Shown here: one piece after another, positions 1 through 5,516 of the stretch
How the letters are laid out: each line of letters starts with the position of its first letter
How positions within the stretch are numbered: the stretch's first letter is position 1
NCBI GenBank assembly: GCA_003661385.1
Contig: QMWA01000046.1
Span: forward strand, 1 to 10,549
Length of the DNA: 10,549 bases
Source of the DNA: Thermoproteota archaeon
Lineage (GTDB): Archaea > Korarchaeota > Korarchaeia > B14-G2
Direction of reading: 5' to 3'
Made by a program: the position numbers and the translations under genes
The notes under the pieces: generated by a model
Told to the model about the DNA's origin: nothing
What the model saw: only the letters and a program-made list of their open reading frames with translations
Databases searched by the model: none

Positions 1-285
1 CTTCTTAGCCATGTCTCCATAGGTTCCGAACTTGCCTGTCATAAACCACATACCGCCTATCTTTAGAGGCTCCCTTGGTATGGCTGGGGTAGCTGTTGGA
101 GTTGGGGCTGGAGCTGGAGCTGTCTTTGTCACAGTCACGGTTACAGTGGGAGCTGGAGCTGGGGCAGGAGGCTTCTTCCTGGATCCAGCTAGGTAGCCAG
201 CTACCCCACCAATGACTAAGCATGCTAGCCCTGTCCCAGCTAGCTTTAGGAAGTCTCTTCTTGTAGTCTTAGGCTCCTCTCCCAT
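1..285 (-). CDS. Tat-exported ABC transporter substrate-binding protein, branched-chain amino acid type (5' part, cut by window edge)
   Basis: The frame reads 95 residues from ATG at 283-285 to base 1 with no stop, so only the N-terminus is present. Residues 8-14 read TRRDFLK, a twin-arginine motif, followed by a hydrophobic segment at about 15-33, so folded export across the membrane is likely. Residues 39-70 are a Pro/Ala/Thr/Val-rich linker, as in stalks that hold archaeal binding proteins off the cell surface. From residue 74, LKIGGMWFMTGKFGTYG matches the first strand and ligand loop of the Peripla_BP_6 (LivJ-like) fold. Cys22 lies inside the hydrophobic segment in poor lipobox context (GLAC), so membrane anchoring is more likely than lipidation. 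The ligand is unknown; branched-chain amino acids, amides, urea or organic acids are all possible. The permease and ATPase genes would lie to the left. Confidence 0.85.
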   Translation of the reverse strand, partial: MGEEPKTTRRDFLKLAGTGLACLVIGGVAGYLAGSRKKPPAPAPAPTVTVTVTKTAPAPAPTPTATPAIPREPLKIGGMWFMTGKFGTYGDMAKK

Positions 286-313
286 GTAATCCCCATGCCC
301 TCTGCTAGGCGGG

Positions 314-329
314 CTTTTAACCTTTATAC
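314..329 (-). promoter_or_regulatory. Probable TATA region of the binding-protein gene
   Basis: On the minus strand this reads GTATAAAGGTTAAAAG, ending 28 bases before the ATG. It holds two overlapping TATA-like octamers in the only AT-rich part of the 77-bp gap to the divergent gene. The plus strand (TTTATAC) could equally serve the rightward gene. No strong ribosome binding site precedes the ATG, only GGGG. Confidence 0.45.
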
Positions 330-365
330 GTGGACTGTCGAATAAGTTGAGCTTAAGGTGGTGTG

Positions 366-440
366 TTGGCTAGAGGGAAGCCTCCATCACAGTATATCAG
401 TGAGCTTTCTCAGGTGGAGCCTGAACCAGTGAAGCTTTGA
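366..440 (+). CDS. Tiny ORF overlapping the nuclease-like gene, or its displaced N-terminus
   Basis: A TTG start at 366 (or GTG at 363) preceded by AAGGTGG gives about 24 residues ending PEPVKL, with TGA at 438-440 sharing its A with the ATG of the next ORF (TGATG), a classic coupled junction. The ribosome-binding-like GGTG sits about five bases before the TTG. Two readings are possible. It may be a short leader peptide coupled to the next gene. Or it may be the true N-terminus of that gene: one extra T in the TTT at 436-438 would give VKLLMESYL with no stop. The peptide matches no family I know. The proline- and glutamate-containing text looks like protein rather than chance, but it is very short. 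Confidence 0.35.
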   Translation: MARGKPPSQYISELSQVEPEPVKL

Positions 441-871
441 TGGAGAGCTACCTGAGGTGGAAGAGGAGCCTTATAGAGGACTTCATGGAGTCCATCAACC
501 TGATTCACAGAATGAGGGATAGGATACAGAGGGCCTTGGGGGGCTTGCCCCAGATGGTAGGGCAGTTTAGAGCTTATAGCCTAGAGGAGTACATAAGGGA
601 CCTGATTAAAGCTAGGGTTAAGCCTAAGCTGGGTGTCTACTGGAATGAGGATGTTGTAGTCTGGAGGAGAGGCGTGGAGGAGTGTAAGATGAAGTTTGAT
701 GTTGTAGTTGGGAGGGTGAGAGGTGGGGAGCTCGTTCCCTCGCTCATAGTTGAGGCTAAGGTGGACTTAGATGCACCTAGACTTAAGGCTCTGATGCTGA
801 GTAGCCTGCCCGTGGAGAGGGTGTATGAAACTAGGGGTGCTGCTCGTTTACGTGTGGTGGAATGCCAATAG
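440..871 (+). CDS. PD-(D/E)xK nuclease-like protein, frame-truncated
   Basis: The reading frame from ATG at 440 (a TTG lies just before it at 437) gives 143 residues. The N-terminal half is helical and charged. The second half carries a PD-(D/E)xK-type core: Asp87 in KFDVVVG and Glu105-Ala-Lys107 in SLIVEAKVD, two beta strands about 18 residues apart, with Glu50 as a possible extra metal ligand. This is the arrangement of archaeal restriction-nuclease-fold proteins of unknown target. After about residue 131 the sequence loses protein character (RGAARLRVVECQ), whereas the +1 frame there becomes strongly protein-like, so this ORF is probably missing its native C-terminus. It lies divergent from the binding-protein gene and upstream of the acyl-CoA synthetase. 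The family assignment rests on motifs alone; nuclease activity is inferred. Confidence 0.6.
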   Translation: MESYLRWKRSLIEDFMESINLIHRMRDRIQRALGGLPQMVGQFRAYSLEEYIRDLIKARVKPKLGVYWNEDVVVWRRGVEECKMKFDVVVGRVRGGELVPSLIVEAKVDLDAPRLKALMLSSLPVERVYETRGAARLRVVECQ

Positions 872-986
872 AGTGTGGAGGAGAATAGCTTTGGAGGCTT
901 TAGACGGGGTCTATGGGTTCAACTTGAGTGAGAAGCATGTTGATGCCTTCATAAGGGATGTGAGAAGCCAGCTGAAGCCTCTATAG
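825..986 (+). pseudogene. Displaced C-terminus of the nuclease-like gene (+1 frame)
   Basis: In the +1 frame from ATG 825, 53 residues are encoded, including VLLVYVWWNANRVWRR and ending SQLKPL before TAG at 984-986. A beta strand followed by amphipathic helices is what a PD-(D/E)xK fold needs after its EAK strand. Removing one G from the GGGG at 834-837 joins the frames as VYETRVLLVYVWW. An independent start at 825 has no good ribosome binding site, so a frameshifted single gene is the simpler reading. Whether the base is a real mutation or a sequence error cannot be decided here. Confidence 0.6.
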
Positions 987-1041
987 CAGCTTGTAGCAGC
1001 TCTACTGTGGTTAACATTTTGGAAGCTTATGGTCAATATTC

Positions 1042-1053
1042 TTTACTAAATAT
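1042..1053 (+). promoter_or_regulatory. Candidate TATA box of the acyl-CoA synthetase gene
   Basis: TTTACTAAATAT lies about 46-57 bases before the ATG at 1099. A start of transcription about 25 bases downstream would give a leader long enough to contain the ribosome binding site at 1086-1092. A second candidate, TATATA at 1071-1076, is spaced for a leaderless transcript beginning at 1099. Confidence 0.35.
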
Positions 1054-1085
1054 GGCTGTAATTGAACAGCTATATAGCAGATGTT

Positions 1086-1092
1086 GGAGGGG
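1086..1092 (+). promoter_or_regulatory. Ribosome binding site that fixes the synthetase start
   Basis: GGAGGGG lies six bases before ATG 1099. The longer frame beginning at ATG 1081 would place this site inside the coding region, so 1099 is the better start. Confidence 0.65.
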
Positions 1093-1098
1093 ATAGGT

Positions 1099-2742
1099 AT
1101 GCCAGCATACAGGTATGGGCTTCTGATAAAGCACATACTAGAGCACGTGTTGGTTAGAGCTCCTGACAAGGAGATAGTTTACAGGGATAAGGTGAGGTAC
1201 ACTTACAAGGGGTTCTATGAGAGAGTCTGTAAGTTGGCTTCCGTCCTTGAGGAGATTGGAGTCAAGAAGGGGAGTAAGATAGGGATCTTAGACTGGGATA
1301 CACACAACTACCTTGAGGCATACTATGCTATACCGATGATGGGCGCCATAATGCACACGATTAACCTCAGGCTTCCTCCTGAGCTGATACTCTATACCAT
1401 AAGGCATGCTGGCGACGACTTCCTCATGGTACGAGACGAGTTCTTACCGCTTATTGAGAGAGTCAAGGATAAGCTCGTTGGAGTAAAGGGGTTCATAGTC
1501 GCTAGCGAGAGCAAACAGGTGCCAGAAACACCGCTTGAGCCAGTCTACAACCTAGAGGAGATGATGGACAAGGCTTCACCGTCATATGAGTTCCCAGACC
1601 TCCCAGAGGACACCGATGCAACCATATTCTACACTACGGGGACGACTGGGATGCCTAAGGGCGTCATATTCACTCACAGGCAGATAGTCTTGCACACGTT
1701 TGCGATAGCACTCAGCCTATCAGGCTTCTACCCATCCCCGGTCACGATTACATCTAGAGATGTGCTCATGCCCTTGGTCCCATTCTTCCATGTCCACTCA
1801 TGGGGGCTTCCGTATGCTGCTACCCTGGGAGGCTGCAAGATGGTCCTCCTTGGGAGATATGACCCTGGGCTAGCACTTGAGATGATAGCTAAGGAGGGTG
1901 TGACGTTCAGCCACATGGTTCCCTCAATCCTCCACATGATAGTCAACCACCCGAGGGTCCATGAGTACAGGGATGCCCTATCGAGGTGGAAGGTAGTCAT
2001 TGGCGGTGCAGCTTTACCTAGGGGGCTTGCCGAGCAGGCTATGAGGCTTGGGATCAAGGTTATGGCCGGCTATGGGCTGTCTGAGACCTGCCCAGTGCTG
2101 ACGCTCTCGGTCCTGAAGGACTACATGGCTGAGTGGCCTGATGAGAAGAAGCTTGATGTGCTTATAAAGACCGGGATCCCAGCTCCGCTGGTCAAGCTGA
2201 GGGTTGTAGACAACCAGATGAGGGATGTCCCAAGGGATGGGAAGCACATGGGTGAGATCGTGGTCAGGGCACCATGGTGTACTAGAGAGTACTACAATGA
2301 CCCTGAGAGGACAGAAGAACTCTGGGCTGGAGGCTGGATGCATACTGGAGACGTGGCAGTGTGGGATGAGGAAGGCTACATCCAGATAACTGGGAGAGCT
2401 AAGTTCGTGATAAAGAGTGGTGGAGAGTGGATTCCCCCACTCATCCTAGAGAACCTGCTGAGCCTGCATCCAGCTGTCTCAGAGGTAGCTGTCGTAGGTG
2501 TGCCAAGCGACAAGTGGGGTGAGAGGCCTATAGCGATAGTAGCCACTAAGCCAGAGTATAGGGGGAAGGTGACAGAGGAGGAGCTGAGGAAGCACCTCGA
2601 GAAGGCGGTTGAGGAAGGCAAGATACTCAAGTGGTGGATTCCAGAGAAGTTCATATTCGTAGAGCAGATACCGAAGACAACAGTAGGGAAGATAGACAGG
2701 CTGAAGCTGATGGAAGAGTACAAGAAGATAAAGCTACCCTAA
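1099..2742 (+). CDS. Acyl-CoA synthetase, AlkK-type AMP-forming fatty/carboxylic acid-CoA ligase
   Basis: The 547-residue protein is a full-length member of the AMP-binding (ANL) superfamily. It would activate a carboxylic acid with ATP to an acyl-adenylate and then transfer it to CoA in the cytoplasm. Visible motifs in order are the phosphate loop TTGTTGMPKG at 179-188, FHVHSWGLPYAATLGG, which is characteristic of the medium-chain AlkK branch, YGLSE at 325-329, HTGD with ribose-binding Asp418, GRAKFVIKSGGEW from 432 at the domain hinge, and PKTTVGKIDR with catalytic Lys531 near the C-terminus. All key residues are present. The start at 1099 is favoured over 1081 by the GGAGGGG site and by the N-terminus MPAYRYGLLIKHIL, usual for the family. 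Chain length and substrate are not determinable. Together with the dehydrogenase and CoA-transferase at 4314-6728 it suggests acyl-CoA catabolism. Confidence 0.93.
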   Translation: MPAYRYGLLIKHILEHVLVRAPDKEIVYRDKVRYTYKGFYERVCKLASVLEEIGVKKGSKIGILDWDTHNYLEAYYAIPMMGAIMHTINLRLPPELILYTIRHAGDDFLMVRDEFLPLIERVKDKLVGVKGFIVASESKQVPETPLEPVYNLEEMMDKASPSYEFPDLPEDTDATIFYTTGTTGMPKGVIFTHRQIVLHTFAIALSLSGFYPSPVTITSRDVLMPLVPFFHVHSWGLPYAATLGGCKMVLLGRYDPGLALEMIAKEGVTFSHMVPSILHMIVNHPRVHEYRDALSRWKVVIGGAALPRGLAEQAMRLGIKVMAGYGLSETCPVLTLSVLKDYMAEWPDEKKLDVLIKTGIPAPLVKLRVVDNQMRDVPRDGKHMGEIVVRAPWCTREYYNDPERTEELWAGGWMHTGDVAVWDEEGYIQITGRAKFVIKSGGEWIPPLILENLLSLHPAVSEVAVVGVPSDKWGERPIAIVATKPEYRGKVTEEELRKHLEKAVEEGKILKWWIPEKFIFVEQIPKTTVGKIDRLKLMEEYKKIKLP

Positions 2743-2831
2743 CCCCCATTATTTATAGGTTAAGCATACTTTACTCCACACATTCACATCCTCATCCATT
2801 AGCTGCTACAGGAGCTCAGCATTGAGACATC

Positions 2832-2892
2832 AGCTGGCAGAATGTAAGGTTCAGGGGATAGCATTAGCAGCTGCTACAGAATGTGAGCTTCA
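2832..2892. repeat. Imperfect direct repeat pair
   Basis: The copy at 2832-2853 (AGCTGGCAGAATGTAAGG and on to TTCA) and the copy at 2869-2892 (AGCTGCTACAGAATGTGAGC and on to TTCA) match at most positions once a two-base gap is allowed. AGCTGCTACAG also occurs at 2801-2811, making a third partial copy. Function is unknown. Confidence 0.5.
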
Positions 2893-2964
2893 CCTGCTCT
2901 CATAGGAGAGCTCTGACAGCTCTGACATAGACCTTAAGCCCAGCCACCCTTTATCACTTTAGTA

Positions 2965-2996
2965 CCTAAAGGAATAGGGATATAAAATCCTTTAGG
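2965..2996. repeat. Inverted repeat with TATA-like loop
   Basis: CCTAAAGGA (2965-2973) and TCCTTTAGG (2988-2996) are perfect 9-bp arms around a 14-base spacer that contains GATATAAAA. It could be an RNA hairpin or a DNA-binding site over a promoter-like element; no gene follows closely on the plus strand. Confidence 0.6.
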
Positions 2997-3002
2997 CATA
3001 AA

Positions 3003-3023
3003 GCTCTAGCAGCATCCTAGAGC
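3003..3023. repeat. Short perfect hairpin
   Basis: GCTCTAG (3003-3009) and CTAGAGC (3017-3023) form a 7-bp stem with a 7-base loop, six bases after the previous inverted repeat. The tandem arrangement of two hairpins suggests structured RNA or paired protein sites, without further support. Confidence 0.55.
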
Positions 3024-3137
3024 AGACATAGGATCAGGGATTCCATAGCGGTAGCTTTGAATGCTCAGAGTGAACTAGCTCTTCATAGAGGAGGATGCAG
3101 AGGCTGTGAGAGCTAGCTAAAGAAGGCGATGATTGAG

Positions 3138-3151
3138 AGGTAAGCTTACCT
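3138..3151. repeat. 14-bp perfect palindrome
   Basis: AGGTAAGCTTACCT is self-complementary with no loop and lies 10 bases beyond the TAG at 3162-3164 that ends the reconstructed peptidase. The lack of a loop favours a dimeric protein site over an RNA hairpin. Confidence 0.55.
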
Positions 3152-3161
3152 TAGCCTCCAT

Positions 3162-3389
3162 CTATGGGGTGTAGATGATCAGCTTCATGCCTCCATTTAC
3201 CTTGCACTCTACTTTAGCCTTTAGGCTCCTGGCTTTAGAGAGGGTGTAGGCTAGCCAGTAGAAGTCTTCAGCTGAGATGGCTAGGTGTATGGTGTAAAGC
3301 ATGTAGGCTAGGATGTGGAGTGGGCCGCTGTAGAATGGGGGGGTCTAAGGCTGTGGTTGAGGTGGATGCGAGCAGTAAGGCAGCAGATA
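3162..3389 (-). pseudogene. Displaced middle and C-terminus of the HExxH membrane peptidase
   Basis: Beyond the TGA at 3390-3392 protein-like sequence continues. An alternate frame reads QLISAALLLASTSTTALD from 3395 down to about 3343, a membrane-like helix following SLAP. The original frame then resumes as FYSGPLHILAYMLYTIHLAI and continues with SAEDFYWLAYTLSKARSLKA to TAG at 3162-3164. The two switches fall at G5 (3396-3400) and G7 (3337-3343); adding one base at the first and removing one at the second restores a single frame of about 172 residues. The late His and Asp (IHLAISAED) fit the C-terminal conserved region I recall for DUF3267-type zincins. The frame is conserved overall, since 3680 to 3162 is exactly 173 codons including the stop. 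Confidence 0.6.
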
Positions 3390-3680
3390 TCAGCTGGGGG
3401 CTAGGGACACGGCAGCACACTTGGCTACAGATGTGCTCCTGTAGCCTGCTAGGAAGGCTGTCAGAGTAAGCTTCAGCCTCGTAACCTCCACCTTTAGGAG
3501 CTTCATGGCAGCTAGGTGAGCTAGCTCATGTAGGCCCCAGAGCCCTAGGGCTACTGGAATGAAGGTTAGCAGGTTTAATGTGAAGCTATAGCATAGCTTG
3601 GGCAGCATGAGGAAGCCCTGAAGCAGGGCTGCTAGCAGCAGAGCTGCTGCAAAAGCGAATATCAGGGTGATGTCGGTCAA
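3390..3680 (-). CDS. HExxH membrane zinc-peptidase-like protein (DUF3267-like), truncated by frameshift
   Basis: The N-terminal ORF encodes 96 residues. Residues 5-25 and about 33-49 are hydrophobic helices, the second running into GLHELAHLAAMKLL, where His51, Glu52 and His55 form a zinc-binding HExxH motif at the membrane, as in DUF3267 and related M50-type zincins. The family continues well past this point, so the TGA after SLAPS truncates the protein and removes the region expected to supply the third zinc ligand and the last helices. The start is TTG at 3678-3680, the only start codon after the upstream in-frame stop; no ribosome binding site is visible. It is divergent from the winged-helix regulator at 3765 across an 84-bp shared promoter region, which hints at co-regulation. 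Substrate is unknown. Confidence 0.6.
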   Translation of the reverse strand: MTDITLIFAFAAALLLAALLQGFLMLPKLCYSFTLNLLTFIPVALGLWGLHELAHLAAMKLLKVEVTRLKLTLTAFLAGYRSTSVAKCAAVSLAPS

Positions 3681-3723
3681 AGTAGGCTGCTTGGTGACTT
3701 AAGGCATAGGGTAGTTTGCTCTA

Positions 3724-3739
3724 AGCCTTTTAAAAGGCT
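3724..3739. promoter_or_regulatory. 16-bp perfect palindrome over the TATA box: likely operator/promoter
   Basis: AGCCTTTTAAAAGGCT is perfectly self-complementary and its centre TTTTAAAA is a TATA box. The centre is about 33 bases before the regulator's TTG start and about 51 before the divergent peptidase start. A dimeric winged-helix protein binding here would block TBP, so autorepression by the neighbouring regulator is a natural inference. Confidence 0.6.
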
Positions 3740-3753
3740 GCAGTAGCTTACAT

Positions 3754-3760
3754 GAGGTGG
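3754..3760 (+). promoter_or_regulatory. Ribosome binding site fixing a TTG start
   Basis: GAGGTGG ends four bases before TTG 3765-3767. It supports that unusual start for the regulator; the ATG at 3752 opens only a 14-codon frame. Confidence 0.6.
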
Positions 3761-3764
3761 CTTC

Positions 3765-4247
3765 TTGGCTCTGAACCTGGCTTACAAGCTCAGTAGGAGA
3801 GGGCTTCTAGTGCTGGGGTGGCTTCTTAAGCATGGTGCATGCGAGCTCAGTGAGGTAGCTAAGGGGCTTGGGCTCGATGTCAGTGAGGTCAGGGAGGCTC
3901 TCAGAGAGCTCACTCAAGAGGGTGTTGTAGATGAGAGCTACGGAGTATACTATGCTCTTCCAGTTCCAGGAAACCTGCTCCTTAAGCTCTCACTGGGCTT
4001 TGAGGTTAGCGAGGAGGAGTATAGGGAGTGCATAGAGTACCTGCTGGATAAGGCTTTCCTCGAGAAGACTGGGTTGAGCAGAGCTGAATACGAGAGAAGG
4101 TACCCTGAAAGCTACAGGAGGAAGGTGGTGGAGATCCTAGCTGAAGTAGAGGACAAGTATAGGCGTGAGCTCACAGAAATAAGAAGAAGGCTAGCAGAGC
4201 ACACATACAATAGGAGGAAGCCTGTGGGAAAGCAGCTGGAAAGCTGA
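3765..4247 (+). CDS. Winged helix-turn-helix transcriptional regulator with C-terminal coiled coil
   Basis: The 160-residue protein begins with a winged-helix DNA-binding domain at about residues 12-66: helix RGLLVLGWLLKHG, then ELSEVAKGLG, the recognition helix DVSEVREALRELTQEG, and a short wing ending DESYGVYYAL. This is the MarR/ArsR/TrmB-like fold common in archaeal regulators. Residues about 119-146 are a highly charged helix with heptad-like spacing, probably a dimerising coiled coil. No metal site or ligand-binding domain is recognisable between them. The start is a TTG supported by GAGGTGG. The promoter holds a perfect palindrome over the TATA box, which suggests autoregulation and control of the divergent peptidase gene. 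It is convergent with the CoA-transferase gene, 66 bases away. Confidence 0.8.
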   Translation: MALNLAYKLSRRGLLVLGWLLKHGACELSEVAKGLGLDVSEVREALRELTQEGVVDESYGVYYALPVPGNLLLKLSLGFEVSEEEYRECIEYLLDKAFLEKTGLSRAEYERRYPESYRRKVVEILAEVEDKYRRELTEIRRRLAEHTYNRRKPVGKQLES

Positions 4248-4279
4248 CCCCGTAGCAGCTGTTAGAGGCAGAGCCATGA

Positions 4280-4297
4280 GTGCTGGAGCCGGAGCAC
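4280..4297. repeat. Small hairpin between convergent genes
   Basis: GTGCT (4280-4284) and AGCAC (4293-4297) pair across an 8-base loop in the 66-bp gap between the regulator and CoA-transferase 3' ends. There is no T-run on either side, so it does not look like a standard archaeal terminator. Confidence 0.3.
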
Positions 4298-4313
4298 ATA
4301 GTATGCCGTGAAG

Positions 4314-5507
4314 CTAGATTACTCCCTCCTCTCTTAGCTTTGCTATCTCCTCCTGGCTGTAGCCCAGCAGTTCCTTGAGGACTTCCTCTGTGTGCTGGCC
4401 TAGCGTTGGTGGTGGTAGCTTTATCTCACAGGGTGTCTGTGAGAACTTCATTGGTGTGCCTATCTGCTTTATCTTGCCTGCCTTGGGGTGATCCATTTCT
4501 ATGAGCATCTCGCGGTGTAGCACCTGTGGGTCGCTGAATATCTCGTCCATGGTGTAGACTGGGCCAGCTGGAACCCTGTTCTCCTCTAGTATCCTCAGCC
4601 ACTCGTCTCTTGGCTTCTCTAGGAAGAGCTTCTCCAGCATTGGTATTAGCTGGCTTCTGTTCTTGACCCTATCTGGGTTTGTCTTGAAGCGTGGGTCGTC
4701 TGCTAGGTGCTCTAAGCCTACTGCCTTGCAGAAGCTCTGCCATATCCTGTCATTCGCCACTGCTAGGGTGAAGTACTTTCCGTCCCCTGCCTTGAAGCAC
4801 TGGTATGGGACTATGTTGGGGTGTGCTGACCCCATTCTAGGTGGGACCCTCCCTGTTGCGAAGTAGTTTGCTGCCATGTAGGTCATGAAGCTTACTGTGC
4901 TGTCTAGTAGGGCGATGTCTATGTACTGGCCTCTCCCAGTCTGCTCTCTGACCCTGAGAGCTGAGAGTATGGCTACTGCAGCGTACATCCCTGCTATCAG
5001 GTCTGTTATAGCTACTCCTATCCTGACTGGAGGCCTATCTGGCTCCCCTGTTATCCCCATGAAGCCACCCATGCCCTGTAGTATGATATCGTATGCTACC
5101 CGGTTTCTGTATGGGCCTGTCTGCCCGAAGCCTGTTATGGAGCAGTAGACTATCCTGGGGTTTATCTTGCTTATCGTATTGTAGTCTACTCCAAGCCTCT
5201 CTGCTACCCCGGGTGCGAAGTTCTCTATTAGGACGTCAGACTTCTCAGCTAGCTTGTAAACTATCTCCCGGCCCTTCTCTGTCTTGAGGTTCACTGTTAT
5301 GCTCTTCTTGTTCCTGTTTACTGAGAGGAAGTATGCTGCCTCCCCGTTTAGGAATGGTGGCCCCCAGCTTCGCGTGTCGTCTCCTCGGCCTGGTATCTCC
5401 ACTTTGATGACTTCAGCCCCGAGGTCTCCCAGGATCATCGTGCAGAATGGGCCTGTGAGTATCCTTGATAGGTCTAGGACTCTGATCCCCTTTAGGGGAG
5501 GGGACAA
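4314..5507 (-). CDS. Class III CoA-transferase (CaiB/BaiF family)
   Basis: The 397-residue protein is full length for the family. It moves CoA from an acyl-CoA donor to a free carboxylate through an aspartyl-CoA thioester. The N-terminus LKGIRVLDLSRILTGPFCTM and GDLGAEVIKVE form the CoA-binding Rossmann-like start. SVNRNKKSITVNLKTEKGR and DVLIENFAPG follow, and the catalytic aspartate is Asp169 in AITDLIAGMYAA. SITGFGQTGPYRNRVAYD is also typical. It starts at TTG 5505-5507; GGGGG at 5513-5517 lies five bases upstream and no in-frame ATG precedes the conserved N-terminus. It follows the acyl-CoA dehydrogenase stop by nine bases, so the two are one operon. Donor and acceptor are not predictable: formate/oxalate, carnitine, succinate and aromatic acid relatives all share these motifs. 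Confidence 0.92.
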   Translation of the reverse strand: MSPPLKGIRVLDLSRILTGPFCTMILGDLGAEVIKVEIPGRGDDTRSWGPPFLNGEAAYFLSVNRNKKSITVNLKTEKGREIVYKLAEKSDVLIENFAPGVAERLGVDYNTISKINPRIVYCSITGFGQTGPYRNRVAYDIILQGMGGFMGITGEPDRPPVRIGVAITDLIAGMYAAVAILSALRVREQTGRGQYIDIALLDSTVSFMTYMAANYFATGRVPPRMGSAHPNIVPYQCFKAGDGKYFTLAVANDRIWQSFCKAVGLEHLADDPRFKTNPDRVKNRSQLIPMLEKLFLEKPRDEWLRILEENRVPAGPVYTMDEIFSDPQVLHREMLIEMDHPKAGKIKQIGTPMKFSQTPCEIKLPPPTLGQHTEEVLKELLGYSQEEIAKLREEGVI

Positions 5508-5516
5508 AAGAACCCC

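Larger units (their letters stand above)
2743..3161. other. Gene-free stretch with hairpins, palindrome and short repeats
   Basis: No convincing reading frame is present on either strand over 419 bases; only ORFs under about 20 codons occur. I see no tRNA, C/D-box or CRISPR pattern. The region does contain two adjacent hairpins (2965-2996, 3003-3023), a 14-bp palindrome (3138-3151), a tandem 9-bp repeat AGCTCTGAC (2909-2926), a pair of imperfect direct repeats (2832-2853 and 2869-2892), and about 13 copies of AGCT. It separates the 3' ends of two convergent genes, so it needs no promoter for either flank. Confidence 0.7.

Noticed and set aside
5-223. 72-codon minus-strand ORF rich in Ser and Pro
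   Set aside because: It is a shadow of the Tat-exported binding protein read one frame away; the real frame has a Tat motif, stalk and fold start.
1081-1098. Upstream ATG start for the acyl-CoA synthetase
   Set aside because: It would place the GGAGGGG ribosome binding site inside the gene and add six residues not seen in the family.
1728-2723. Three minus-strand ORFs of 109-115 codons opposite the acyl-CoA synthetase
   Set aside because: They are antisense shadows of conserved motifs such as YGLSE and HTGD, with low-complexity Ser/Pro text.
2909-2926. Tandem 9-bp repeat as a mobile-element target-site duplication
   Set aside because: The copies are directly adjacent, with no element between them and no transposase nearby.
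2743-3161. Possible CRISPR, tRNA or C/D-box RNA in the gap
   Set aside because: Repeats are too few and unequally spaced for CRISPR, there is no T-loop consensus for a tRNA, and C and D boxes do not occur in proper order.
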